Source: Bacteroidales bacterium
Lineage (GTDB): Bacteria; Bacteroidota; Bacteroidia; Bacteroidales; WCHB1-69
Length of the DNA stretch: 38,920 bases
NCBI GenBank assembly: GCA_017443175.1
Contig: JAFSOZ010000012.1
Span: 1 to 38,920 of the forward strand
Direction of reading: 5' to 3'
The translations under genes and the position numbers were made by a program. The notes under the pieces are model-generated. The model had not been told where the DNA came from. It searched no databases and saw only the letters and a program-made list of their open reading frames with translations. Positions 1-7,436 of this stretch are shown here, piece after piece. Every line of letters begins with the position of its first letter. The stretch's first letter is position 1.

Positions 1-30
1 ATCCTGAGCCAGGATCAAACTCTCCATCCT
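1..30 (-). rRNA. rrs: 16S ribosomal RNA, 5' end only (partial)
   Basis: Read on the minus strand, this stretch contains AGAGTTTGATCCTGGCTCAG, the conserved start of bacterial 16S rRNA (the 27F primer site). The gene enters from the left edge and only about 30 bases are inside the window. The mature 5' end is placed about seven bases before AGAGTTTG by analogy with E. coli. The rest of the rRNA operon would lie to the left. Confidence 0.95.
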
Positions 31-400
31 AATTAATCTCTTTCTTTTTTTTGTCTGTCCCGACCTTATCGCTTGCGAATCTCAAAAAAATCCTTGAGTA
101 TTTGCTACATCTTCTTCATTCTTTCAATGAACCTCCCAATCTCCGTCCCCTCTGCCTCCAGGGCCGCTGCCCTGTTTCCCTCTCATTTGGGACCGCAAAA
201 ATACACTTTAGAAGATTACATTCGCCTACCTATACCCACTTTTTTTTAATTTTTTTCTTATTGTATTGATAATCAGTTAGAAAAAATTTAATTTTTTTGT
301 TTTTTATACTGAATTTTGGGCGAAAAACGGGCAAAAACAAGCCTTTTGAACAGAATTTTCGGAGGTGTTTTCGGAGCAATTTCGGAGTTTTTTGCAAAAA
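31..400 (-). promoter_or_regulatory. rRNA operon leader and promoter region
   Basis: This is the gene-free stretch upstream of 16S rRNA. A Bacteroidetes -7 box (TATTTTTG, minus strand) lies at 196-203, which would give a leader of about 160 nt. I see no good -33 TTG. The leader contains a small hairpin (AGGGC/GCCCT, 160-173). Upstream, at 240-330, the DNA is very A/T rich, as in UP-like elements. At 356-387 three copies of a TTTCGGAG motif lie 11-12 bp apart. A short open frame at 304-513 (minus) has no promoter logic or recognisable product and is not called. Confidence 0.7.
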
Positions 401-521
401 GTGGCGAAAAATCGATTCATCAGGGACTGAAAAAATGGAATAGAAATGGTTGAGAAAAAGTATCCATTACTATATATATTCTTATTCCGAATCCGAAAAG
501 AACAACCTCTCAATATTTTTG

Positions 522-529
522 TATCTTTG
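522..529 (+). promoter_or_regulatory. Promoter -7 box for the TraB/GumN gene
   Basis: TATCTTTG followed by CG matches the Bacteroidetes -7 consensus TAnnTTTG and lies 26 bp before the ATG at 556. A convincing -33 TTG is not visible. Confidence 0.65.
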
Positions 530-555
530 CGTTTTAACGTTAATACATCATCATT

Positions 556-1419
556 ATGAAAAAACTGTTCTTCACCTTTTGCCTGACATTCATTGTCCTA
601 TCCGGTTTCGCACAATCGCTCCTTTGGCGCGTCAGCGGGTCCGACATTCAGTCTCCATCATACCTATATGGTACCATTCACATCCAGGATAGTCGCGTGT
701 TTGCCTTCGACAGTACTGTATGGCACTGTTTCCAGAGTTGCGAGGCCCTAGCCGTGGAGTTGCTGCTCGATGAACTGGATTACGGAACTGTCCGTGAACA
801 GATGTTGTTGCCCAAGGATAAAACCATTGTCCAAATGCTCCCGAAGGAGGACTACGCCATTCTTGACAGTCTGTGCAAAGCCAAATTGGGCGCGGGTGCG
901 CTCTTTTTCAGCAAAATGAAGCCCATTTTCCTGTCAAGTGCCCTGCAACAGGCCGACATCCCGCAACAGGAACCGCTCCCTTTGGATCTTTTCTTTCTTC
1001 AACAGGCCCGCAACCGCGGCATGCAATGCTACGGATTGGAGGATTATATGGAACAAATCAAAGCCACGGATGCCATCTCGCTTGATGACCAGTTGAAAAT
1101 CCTACAGCAGATGTTGCATGACACAAGCGACATGGCTGCCGGTTTTGACAGTTTGGTGATTGCCTATCTCAACTTTGATTTGGGAGTAATTGCCGAAATG
1201 CTACGCGACACCCTTTTGCCCGATAATTTCAATCAGGTTCTTGTGGAGAAACGAAATGTCACGATGTTTAAAGGGTTCCGCAAACTGGCGAAAAAACAGC
1301 ATGTTTTTTGTGCTGTGGGAGCCGCTCACCTCACAGGTGAAAAGGGACTGATAGCACTGCTCCGCAAGAAGGGCTATGTGGTAGAACCCGTGACCTTTGA
1401 ATGGAAGGCGACACGCTGA
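556..1419 (+). CDS. TraB/GumN family secreted protein
   Basis: This 287-residue protein has an N-terminal signal peptide (residues 1-19, ending GFAQ). It carries the conserved blocks of the TraB/GumN (PrgY/TIKI-like) family: YLYGTIHI near 37-43 with the family GxxH motif, GLED near 160-163, and VGAAHLTGEKG near 254-264. Distant members (Tiki) are metal-dependent proteases, and the paired GxxH/GxAH-type motifs are compatible with metal binding; that activity is inferred for this protein. It is probably periplasmic. The start at 556 follows a clear -7 box. The gene is followed after 35 bp by a hydrolase gene on the same strand, so the two may be co-transcribed. Confidence 0.85.
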   Translation: MKKLFFTFCLTFIVLSGFAQSLLWRVSGSDIQSPSYLYGTIHIQDSRVFAFDSTVWHCFQSCEALAVELLLDELDYGTVREQMLLPKDKTIVQMLPKEDYAILDSLCKAKLGAGALFFSKMKPIFLSSALQQADIPQQEPLPLDLFFLQQARNRGMQCYGLEDYMEQIKATDAISLDDQLKILQQMLHDTSDMAAGFDSLVIAYLNFDLGVIAEMLRDTLLPDNFNQVLVEKRNVTMFKGFRKLAKKQHVFCAVGAAHLTGEKGLIALLRKKGYVVEPVTFEWKATR

Positions 1420-1454
1420 TGTTATCCTGTTATTATTATTAATCCCTAAAAACG

Positions 1455-2354
1455 ATGAAAAAGATCCTCATCTGTCTGTCACTGATTCTGACAGGCCTCT
1501 TTTGCCTTGTGGCTTATGGTGCTTCCGAACGGAAAGCTCCGATAAAGTCGCCCATAAAAGGACCGGAAGGCGCCATTTACTACAAGATTACGCTGCCCAA
1601 AGGGTTCAACCCGTCCACCGACCGCTGCCCAATGGTGATTCTGATGCACGGGATCTTTTCCAGCCAGAGCATCAACCCGATGCCAGCGCTGGCGAAAGAA
1701 CTGGCCAAGGCGGGCATCGCCTCCATCCGCTTCGACTTTGACGGACACGGCAAGAGCCACGGGCGGATGCAGGACATGACCATCGAGAAGGAGCTTGCCG
1801 ACGCGCGCGCCGTCTGGAACTACGTCAGTCGCCTGCCTTACGTAGAAGGTATCGGCCTCCTGGGGCACTCGCAAGGCGGGGTGGTCGCCTCGATGACGGC
1901 GGGACGATTAGCCGCCGACGGCATCACGCCCGACGGGGTGGTGCTCATTGCCCCGGGCTCTGTGGTCAAAGACGCTTGCCAAACCGGCAAGTTCTTCAAC
2001 GCACGCTTCGACCCTACCGACCCGCCGGAGTTCGTCCGCTGCCTGGTTTTCATGAAGTTAGGCCGCGAATACCTGCTGACCACGCAGCAGTTGGACATCT
2101 ATGGGACGGCGGCGGCATACAAAGGTCCTGTCCTCCTGCTGCACGGCAGCCGTGACGGCACCGTGCCGATGTGGTGCAGCGAAAAATTCCTGGAGGCGTA
2201 CGGCAACCACGCGACCCTGCAGGTGGTGGAGGGCGAGAACCACACCATCACGCGCCACCGGAAAGAGGTGGTGGTGAGCACGGTGGCGTTTTTTCAAGAA
2301 GGTTTTCGGAAAATGAAAATTATAGTATCTTCGCCGCAAATTCATAGACAATGA
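1455..2354 (+). CDS. Secreted alpha/beta hydrolase
   Basis: This 299-residue alpha/beta hydrolase has a Sec signal peptide (about residues 1-23). It has an HG oxyanion motif (LMHGIF, 63-68), the nucleophile elbow GHSQGG (137-142, Ser139), an acid in HGSRDGTVP (Asp234) and a histidine in GENHTITRH (His263). The triad is therefore complete. The family includes esterases, feruloyl esterases and peptidases, and the substrate cannot be told from the sequence. The last codons overlap the next gene (ATGA at 2351-2354). A promoter-like box for that next gene lies inside this coding sequence, so the last 15 or so residues double as regulatory DNA. Confidence 0.88.
   Translation: MKKILICLSLILTGLFCLVAYGASERKAPIKSPIKGPEGAIYYKITLPKGFNPSTDRCPMVILMHGIFSSQSINPMPALAKELAKAGIASIRFDFDGHGKSHGRMQDMTIEKELADARAVWNYVSRLPYVEGIGLLGHSQGGVVASMTAGRLAADGITPDGVVLIAPGSVVKDACQTGKFFNARFDPTDPPEFVRCLVFMKLGREYLLTTQQLDIYGTAAAYKGPVLLLHGSRDGTVPMWCSEKFLEAYGNHATLQVVEGENHTITRHRKEVVVSTVAFFQEGFRKMKIIVSSPQIHRQ
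2326..2333 (+). promoter_or_regulatory. Probable -7 box inside the hydrolase C-terminus
   Basis: TATCTTCG followed by CCGC is one base off the TATCTTTGCCGC pattern used by several genes here. It lies 17 bp before the ATG at 2351, within the last codons of the upstream gene. Confidence 0.5.
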
Positions 2355-3040
2355 ACGAAAGCACCGCCTCTCAAACAGTCCATTGGCTGAACCGTTTCCG
2401 CATGGCTTTGGCGGTTCTGCTGCCGCTTTCTGCATTGCTGACACCCAAAGACCCTTCAGTGTATCTGTCAAAATGGGGTGTTGCCGCTGTGACGTTATAT
2501 ACTTTGGGATGTTTGAGCATCTTTTATGGGGACTTTTTGAGAACAAAATGGAAAATAGTTGACGATAACGCCATCAAGGAGAACAATATAGCCAATTGGT
2601 TGTTTGCTGCAGGGACTATCGGCTATCTTGTTGTATGTAGTATTGCAAAAGACCATTATTTATCAAATATAGTGCTCGGAGAAACTTGGTTTGAGGGCGG
2701 AGTTGCTTTTGCTTTCATATTGCTCATTCGGTTTATTACGCGAGCCGTCTGTGAAATACGCTGGGGAAAATTCACTGGAATACACACCGTGCTGAACAAA
2801 ATAGCTGGATACTCCTTACTGTTCTTCATTCCTCTTAAAACATTAGCAATCCAATCATTCCGAATCAACAACTCAACTTCATTCGAGAATTGGTTTCAAT
2901 ATCACATAAACATGGGCCTTATCGGCATCTTCTGGCTCATCTATATCATCGCTTCCGTCGAAGAGCTGATTATCGCCATTACCATGAAGGGGCAGTTTGA
3001 TCCGTTCAGGAAGAGTATATTCCAGAAAAAACAGCGGTAA
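2351..3040 (+). CDS. Integral membrane protein of unknown function
   Basis: I do not recognise this 229-residue protein. It shows about six hydrophobic segments (near 15-32, 42-60, 82-100, 110-128, 148-166 and 185-208) separated by short charged loops, and a basic C-terminus (FRKSIFQKKQR). It has no signal peptide and no catalytic motif. Its start overlaps the stop of the hydrolase gene by ATGA, so translation may be coupled, although a promoter-like box just upstream would also allow independent expression. The stop codon lies inside the first of the repeats that precede the ATPase gene. Confidence 0.7.
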   Translation: MNESTASQTVHWLNRFRMALAVLLPLSALLTPKDPSVYLSKWGVAAVTLYTLGCLSIFYGDFLRTKWKIVDDNAIKENNIANWLFAAGTIGYLVVCSIAKDHYLSNIVLGETWFEGGVAFAFILLIRFITRAVCEIRWGKFTGIHTVLNKIAGYSLLFFIPLKTLAIQSFRINNSTSFENWFQYHINMGLIGIFWLIYIIASVEELIIAITMKGQFDPFRKSIFQKKQR

Positions 3041-3148
3041 CCAATTTTTAAAACGATTTACCGCAGATATTTTCGATTTTTAGTCAGCGGTAACCGGTTT
3101 AAAAAACGACTTACAGCAGGTATTATTTTTTTATTTGTAGCGGTAACT
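3032..3148 (+). repeat. Three repeats at 53-bp spacing (CAGCGGTAAC core)
   Basis: The core CAGCGGTAACC occurs at 3032-3042 and 3085-3095, and a variant (TAGCGGTAACT) at 3138-3148. The spacing is exactly 53 bp each time. The first two units are alike over most of their length (shared AAAACGA, TTA and GCAG blocks). The first unit also carries an inverted copy (TTTACCGCAG, 3057-3066), making a dyad. The third core sits between a -33 TTTG (3134-3137) and the -7 box (3159-3166) of the ATPase gene. A fourth near-copy (CAACGGTAACC) lies just past that gene at 4614-4624. Confidence 0.75.
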
Positions 3149-3166
3149 CGAAAATTTATATCTTTG
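3134..3166 (+). promoter_or_regulatory. Promoter of the DUF234 ATPase gene
   Basis: TTTG (3134-3137) and TATCTTTG (3159-3166) are 21 bp apart. This matches the Bacteroidetes primary sigma-factor promoter and is one of the best promoters in the window. A repeat core fills the start of the spacer. Confidence 0.75.
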
Positions 3167-3190
3167 CCATTGGATTAAAAGCATTCCAAA

Positions 3191-4603
3191 ATGAAAATCA
3201 TAGGTCGTAAAAACGAACTCAACTTATTGAATACCAGTTATAAAAGTGGTAAACCCGAACTGATTGCCGTGTATGGCAGACGGCGCGTCGGGAAGACATT
3301 CCTCGTCCGTCAGCATTTCAAGGACAAATTTGCCTTTTACACCACTGGTATCTATCAGGGGACCAAGAAAGAACAACTGACATTCTTCAACAAACAGCTG
3401 AATGAATATTCCAATGCCGCATACCCGATGGCCGAAGATTGGTTTTCCGCCTTCGACCAGCTGAAACATCTGCTAATCCATAGCAAAGAGACAACAAAAG
3501 TTGTATTTATGGACGAGTTGCCATGGATGGACACGCCACGAAGCCGTTTTCTAAAAGCATTTGAATTGTTTTGGAACAGCTGGGGGTGCGTACAAACAGA
3601 TCTCAAACTAATCGTATGCGGATCCGCCACCACTTGGATGACAGACAAGTTCCTCGGGGGAAAGGGAGGTCTTCGCGGTCGTGTCACCCTGAATATCCCG
3701 CTATCGCCATTCACCCTCAGCGAAACCGAGCAACTTCTATCAGAACAAGGAATAGTATGGAACAGGCGACAAATATTGGATGGCTATATGGTGTTCGGCG
3801 GCATCCCCTACTATATAAGTCTGCTACAAAAAAATTTAAGTCTTACGCAAAACGTTGATGCTCTGTTTTTTGCTCCTTCCGCCCAACTCAAAAACGAATA
3901 TGACTTTCTATTCCAGTCCTTGTTTTCTCAATCCGATGTTTACAAGGCAGTAGTGGCCACGTTGGCCAAGAAAAACATGGGGCTTTCTCGTCAGGAGATA
4001 ATGAACACCTTAAAACTTCAGGATAATGGTGGATTAACTGAAATACTGAACAACCTACAAAAATGCGACTTCATTCGAAAATATTTGGCTTTCGGGAAAA
4101 GCGAGAGGGACGCTCTTTTCCAACTGACAGACTTGTTTTCTCTGTTTTATCTCAAGTTCGTAAAAGGGTATCATGGCCAAGACGATAATCATTGGAGCAA
4201 CATGTTAGACACCCCCGTGCAAAACACTTGGCGTGGATATGCCTTCGAACAAGTGTGTCTGCTGCATCTTCCACAAATCAAGAAGGCGTTGGGAATCAAT
4301 GGTATACAAAGCGATGTATGCTCTTGGCGAAGTAAAAATGGAGAACGTGGCGGGCAAATAGACATGATTATTGACCGTCGGGACCAAACCATCAACCTGT
4401 GCGAGATGAAATACTCCGCCAGCCAATACGAAATCACAAAGGCATACGACGAAAAGATGATACAACGGCGGGAAATATTCCGTCAGGAAACCAAAACCCG
4501 CAAAGCGCTATATCTCACCATGATCACCACACATGGCATTCTACCCAACAAATACTCGGACGACATTCAATCGGAAGTCACGATGGAAGAGCTGTTTTTA
4601 TAG
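3191..4603 (+). CDS. AAA-type ATPase of the DUF234 (DEXX-box) family
   Basis: This 470-residue protein has the layout of the archaeal-type ATPase/DUF234 family. It has a Walker A GRRRVGKT (29-36), a Walker B VVFMDELPW (104-112), a sensor-like VCGSATTW (142-149), and an LRGRVT/LSPF segment typical of the family. A central winged-helix-like region follows. The C-terminal domain resembles a PD-(D/E)xK nuclease, with the key residues QID (D391) and EMK (E405, K407). These proteins are common in anaerobic Bacteroidetes and archaea. Their role is unsettled, and DNA binding or a defence/toxin role has been suggested for relatives. The gene stands alone, flanked by CGGTAAC repeats, which may mean it moves or regulates itself. 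Confidence 0.88.
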   Translation: MKIIGRKNELNLLNTSYKSGKPELIAVYGRRRVGKTFLVRQHFKDKFAFYTTGIYQGTKKEQLTFFNKQLNEYSNAAYPMAEDWFSAFDQLKHLLIHSKETTKVVFMDELPWMDTPRSRFLKAFELFWNSWGCVQTDLKLIVCGSATTWMTDKFLGGKGGLRGRVTLNIPLSPFTLSETEQLLSEQGIVWNRRQILDGYMVFGGIPYYISLLQKNLSLTQNVDALFFAPSAQLKNEYDFLFQSLFSQSDVYKAVVATLAKKNMGLSRQEIMNTLKLQDNGGLTEILNNLQKCDFIRKYLAFGKSERDALFQLTDLFSLFYLKFVKGYHGQDDNHWSNMLDTPVQNTWRGYAFEQVCLLHLPQIKKALGINGIQSDVCSWRSKNGERGGQIDMIIDRRDQTINLCEMKYSASQYEITKAYDEKMIQRREIFRQETKTRKALYLTMITTHGILPNKYSDDIQSEVTMEELFL

Positions 4604-4613
4604 GAAATCATGC

Positions 4614-4624
4614 CAACGGTAACC
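4614..4624 (+). repeat. Downstream near-copy of the CGGTAAC repeat core
   Basis: CAACGGTAACC differs by one base from the core found three times upstream of the ATPase gene. It lies 11 bp past the ATPase stop, so the gene is bracketed by the motif. Confidence 0.5.
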
Positions 4625-4637
4625 CTAAATAATCACA

Positions 4638-5597
4638 TCAATACGTGATATAAATCACATTCTTGTCCCGCCTTTCCGCCACAAGAGGTTCCAGTCCGAT
4701 GTCGGCGCGGTGACGGTTGATCTCCGCCGTGTCCGCAGGAGTCAGGTCGTCCGAACAACCATATTGGCCATAATAGCTCTTCCCCCTGCCGGTGCGCATC
4801 AGGTAGAAGTCGTAAGTGTGCGCGTACGATTCCGGGCTGCCCTGTCCGCTCTCCAAAAGCTTGCGTGAACGCGGATACTCCACCTCGAACCAGTAATCCG
4901 GGTCGGCCGAATAGAGGTGGCGACCCAAGAGAAATTTGGCGAAAAAGTCCAAGGAAAGCACATCCTCGATTTCAGGATAGTCCGCCCGAAGCTGCGCAAT
5001 GGACGCTTTCAGAATGGAGTCCTTGAATGCCAGCATCCGGACCTCCATCTCGTGGTCAAGTCCCGGCAAATCCGACAGCTTGATGGCCATCTGGTCCATC
5101 TGTTGCAGTTCCCACAGCTTTCTGCGCACCTGCCACTCGTTGTATGAATACAGACCGCACTCCGCTTGCTGGTATTCGGCCAGCTTGCGCTGGTGTAGCA
5201 GCGTGTCGCCTGCAAAATAGGCCCGACGGTAAGAAAAGTTGAAGTCGTAAGCCTCCATTTTGCGATCGTAGAACGCCGTATCGTAAAGGGCAACCGCCTC
5301 CGTATAACGACCGAACACGGCGAGCATATCAGCATAGTTGCACGCACCCCAGGAAGGGCGGAAATACTCGGGAAACTGCAGCAAACGCTGCCTGTTCTCC
5401 TCGTAACGGGCAAGAATCTCCCGCATGGCTACCGTGTCCTTCGTCCGATTTCCTGCCCAACTGAACTCACTGTAAAGATTGTTCATCTCCATCTTGATAC
5501 GGTAATACTCTTTCAACCTCGATGAAAGAACGGGTTCCTGTGCCTGAACGACCAAGCACAAAATCGTGATAACCAAAATGTTTGTAATCTTTTTCAT
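4638..5597 (-). CDS. Secreted protein of unknown function
   Basis: This 319-residue protein has a signal peptide (about 1-19, ending VQAQ) and no family I recognise. The mature part is rich in Tyr, Arg, Glu and Leu and mostly helical in character. Segments such as YADMLAVFGRYTEAVALYDTAF (about 88-109) look like a single TPR-type helix pair, so a helical-repeat fold is possible. It has no lipobox and no T9SS C-terminal domain, so it is probably periplasmic. It lies downstream of the BlaR1-like gene on the same strand across a 130-bp gap and may have its own promoter. Confidence 0.7.
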   Translation of the reverse strand: MKKITNILVITILCLVVQAQEPVLSSRLKEYYRIKMEMNNLYSEFSWAGNRTKDTVAMREILARYEENRQRLLQFPEYFRPSWGACNYADMLAVFGRYTEAVALYDTAFYDRKMEAYDFNFSYRRAYFAGDTLLHQRKLAEYQQAECGLYSYNEWQVRRKLWELQQMDQMAIKLSDLPGLDHEMEVRMLAFKDSILKASIAQLRADYPEIEDVLSLDFFAKFLLGRHLYSADPDYWFEVEYPRSRKLLESGQGSPESYAHTYDFYLMRTGRGKSYYGQYGCSDDLTPADTAEINRHRADIGLEPLVAERRDKNVIYITY

Positions 5598-5728
5598 TGC
5601 TTTGGGGTTTTAATGACGATTTCGTTATATAATGATATTTTCGTTGTAATCAATTCTACCAAGCTCTTGCCCCTTACGGGGCTGTTCAAGGAATAAGTTT
5701 TTGAACATTAAGAGAGATTACGGAAAGA

Positions 5729-6886
5729 TTATGGCGTTTCGGTGACGCTGACTTGATAGATTTGCGGCACATCGCCCGTCACAACTACATTGTAATGTTC
5801 TTCCTGCTTTATATCGGCCGCTTTGTCGTAGAACTCCACGGGATCCCCATACTGGGTGGAAAGCCAGGGCTGGGACTCTAATACGTTGGGGTGGGAAACC
5901 TCATCTGTATGTTGGGTATGCGTTTTGGTCTGACGGACAGCTCTCTTTGCCTTTACGTTTTCCGTCGGAACAGTCTCAGCCTTATCAGAATACTCGGAAA
6001 GCGACTGCGAAACCGCAGCGGGAACCACCGCATTTTCCATAAACGAAGGAACGTTTTTAGAGGAGGCGAGCAGCGAATTGCCCACAACAAGCAATGCCGA
6101 CACCGGAATTACGGAAAGATAACGCATCCAACGGTGGTGACCGTGAACAGTATCCATCATTATTCGAATGCGGCTTTTGACAGCAGTGGCACTGAACGAA
6201 TGGACGGGAGCCAGACGGTTTTGATGTCGAATCTGTTTCAAAATCAAATCGAAATAGTCATTTCGGGAAACATTCGAATGGATGACCGCAGCGTCGGCCG
6301 CATACTCGTGCTGAGACTTGAGCGCGGACTTATACGCCCACACGAAAGGGTTGAACCAGCAAATCACTCCGAGAATCTCTACAAAAAGAATATCCAACGT
6401 ATGCCATTGTTTGGCGTGAGCCGCCTCGTGACGAAGTACCAAATCCAGCTCACCGAGCTCAAATGTGGTAGAATCTACCACAACATAATGGAAAAAGGAA
6501 AAGGGCACTTTCTGCTCTGGGTTGTCCATAACTTTTAAACCATTTAGCTCGATGTAACGTTTTCCAATGATTTGCTTCAAGACCTTAAACAATCTCAAAA
6601 GGAACAAGATAAAGAAAAGCGCAGCCCCTACCACATACAATACCATCCCAAAAGGAATGGCTGGAGCTTCCGTAACCGTTGTCAGAAAGGATTGAGTATT
6701 CGGTATTAGGGGTTGTACAGGAACACTGAACTTTATAAAAGGAAGCAACGAAGAAAACACCAAAGAAAACAGCAAATAGAAACGATTAAGTTGATGATAC
6801 TTCTCTTTACGCAGAAACAGCATATAACAGAGCAGCAAAAAACCGCTCGACAACACTATAATTCCGAAATCTACCAGCTTGAACAT
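5729..6886 (-). CDS. BlaR1-like M56 family membrane metallopeptidase
   Basis: This 385-residue sensor-type protease starts with transmembrane segments (about 6-25, 35-52 and 80-100). It carries a zinc-protease motif HEAAH (153-157) with a probable third ligand in HEYAAD (Glu194), and a further membrane segment near 255-272. The C-terminal part (about 275-385) is soluble and rich in Val/Thr/Glu, and lacks the penicillin-binding domain of true BlaR1, so the trigger is unknown. In this family, signal sensing activates cleavage of the partner BlaI repressor. The blaI-like gene lies just upstream on the same strand (33 bp), which fits a two-gene operon. Confidence 0.9.
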   Translation of the reverse strand: MFKLVDFGIIVLSSGFLLLCYMLFLRKEKYHQLNRFYLLFSLVFSSLLPFIKFSVPVQPLIPNTQSFLTTVTEAPAIPFGMVLYVVGAALFFILFLLRLFKVLKQIIGKRYIELNGLKVMDNPEQKVPFSFFHYVVVDSTTFELGELDLVLRHEAAHAKQWHTLDILFVEILGVICWFNPFVWAYKSALKSQHEYAADAAVIHSNVSRNDYFDLILKQIRHQNRLAPVHSFSATAVKSRIRIMMDTVHGHHRWMRYLSVIPVSALLVVGNSLLASSKNVPSFMENAVVPAAVSQSLSEYSDKAETVPTENVKAKRAVRQTKTHTQHTDEVSHPNVLESQPWLSTQYGDPVEFYDKAADIKQEEHYNVVVTGDVPQIYQVSVTETP

Positions 6887-6888
6887 GG

Positions 6889-6936
6889 AATTGCGATTTG
6901 TGACTCGTGATTTGTGATTTAGGATTTAGGACTTTG
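6889..6936. repeat. Degenerate short tandem repeat between blaI and blaR1
   Basis: Units such as GATTTGTG and GATTTAG are repeated about five times. The repeat fills the gap between the two genes and supplies the last codons of the BlaI-like protein (KQSPKS). It belongs to a set of unrelated 7-9 bp intergenic repeats seen across the window. Confidence 0.55.
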
Positions 6937-7302
6937 TTTCGCTTTTTGGACCAGTCGTTCGAGTTCCTGCAACTCCTGGTCAGAGATGGGGTGGTCGGTC
7001 GTGAAAGCGGAGACCAGCGAGGAGAGAGAGTTGTTGAAATAGTGGCTGACCACGCGGCCGAGCAGACTGCGGGAGTAGTCCTCTTTGGAAATGAGCGGAT
7101 AATAACGGTTCGCCTTGCCAAAAGTCTCGTGCCCGACATAGCCCTTGCGTTCCAGTGCCTTCACCACGGAGAGCGTAGTGTTGTACGGCGGCTTCGGCTC
7201 GGGAATCTCGCTCATGATATCCTGCGCAAAACCTTTTCCCAACTTCCAGATTATCTGCATAATAGCCTCTTCCGAGGCAGTGAGTTTCTTCAATGTTACC
7301 AT
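6919..7302 (-). CDS. BlaI/MecI/CopY family transcriptional repressor
   Basis: This 127-residue winged-helix repressor has the family's typical opening (LTASEEAIMQIIWKLGKG) and recognition region (PPYNTTLSVVKALERKGYV, about 38-56). Its C-terminal half is a dimerisation region, and in BlaI-type proteins this part contains the site cut by the BlaR1 protease. The length is normal for the family. The promoter (-7 box 7323-7330) is overlapped by a perfect palindrome (7329-7345), so autorepression is likely. The last residues are encoded by a short tandem repeat and may not matter for function. Confidence 0.92.
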   Translation of the reverse strand: MVTLKKLTASEEAIMQIIWKLGKGFAQDIMSEIPEPKPPYNTTLSVVKALERKGYVGHETFGKANRYYPLISKEDYSRSLLGRVVSHYFNNSLSSLVSAFTTDHPISDQELQELERLVQKAKQSPKS

Positions 7303-7322
7303 ATCTGTTTATTTTACGGCGG

Positions 7323-7355
7323 CAAAGATAACGAATTTTTCGTTACAAAACGAAA
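7323..7355 (-). promoter_or_regulatory. Promoter and palindromic operator of the blaI-blaR operon
   Basis: The -7 box TATCTTTG (minus strand) lies at 7323-7330. A perfect dyad TAACGAA-TTT-TTCGTTA occupies 7329-7345 and touches the box. A further half-site (AACGAA, 7350-7355 region) follows four bases later. The overlap of dyad and promoter is the classic layout of a BlaI-type autoregulatory operator. The arm sequence differs from the TACA/TGTA operator of the staphylococcal systems. Confidence 0.75.
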
Positions 7356-7406
7356 AACAAAATAAAGCAAAACCCAAAGGGATTCAAGTCATAACTTGGA
7401 ATTTCG

Positions 7407-7414
7407 TATTTTTG
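7407..7414 (+). promoter_or_regulatory. -7 box for the MATE transporter gene
   Basis: TATTTTTG followed by CCGCC matches the -7 consensus and lies 22 bp before the GTG start at 7437. No well-spaced -33 element is seen. Confidence 0.6.
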
Positions 7415-7436
7415 CCGCCTCAATTTTTGAAGCGCA

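Noticed and set aside
304-513. Short open frame (69 codons, minus) upstream of the rRNA promoter
   Set aside because: Low-complexity Phe/Ser/Asn product in A/T-rich rRNA upstream DNA; no promoter or family.
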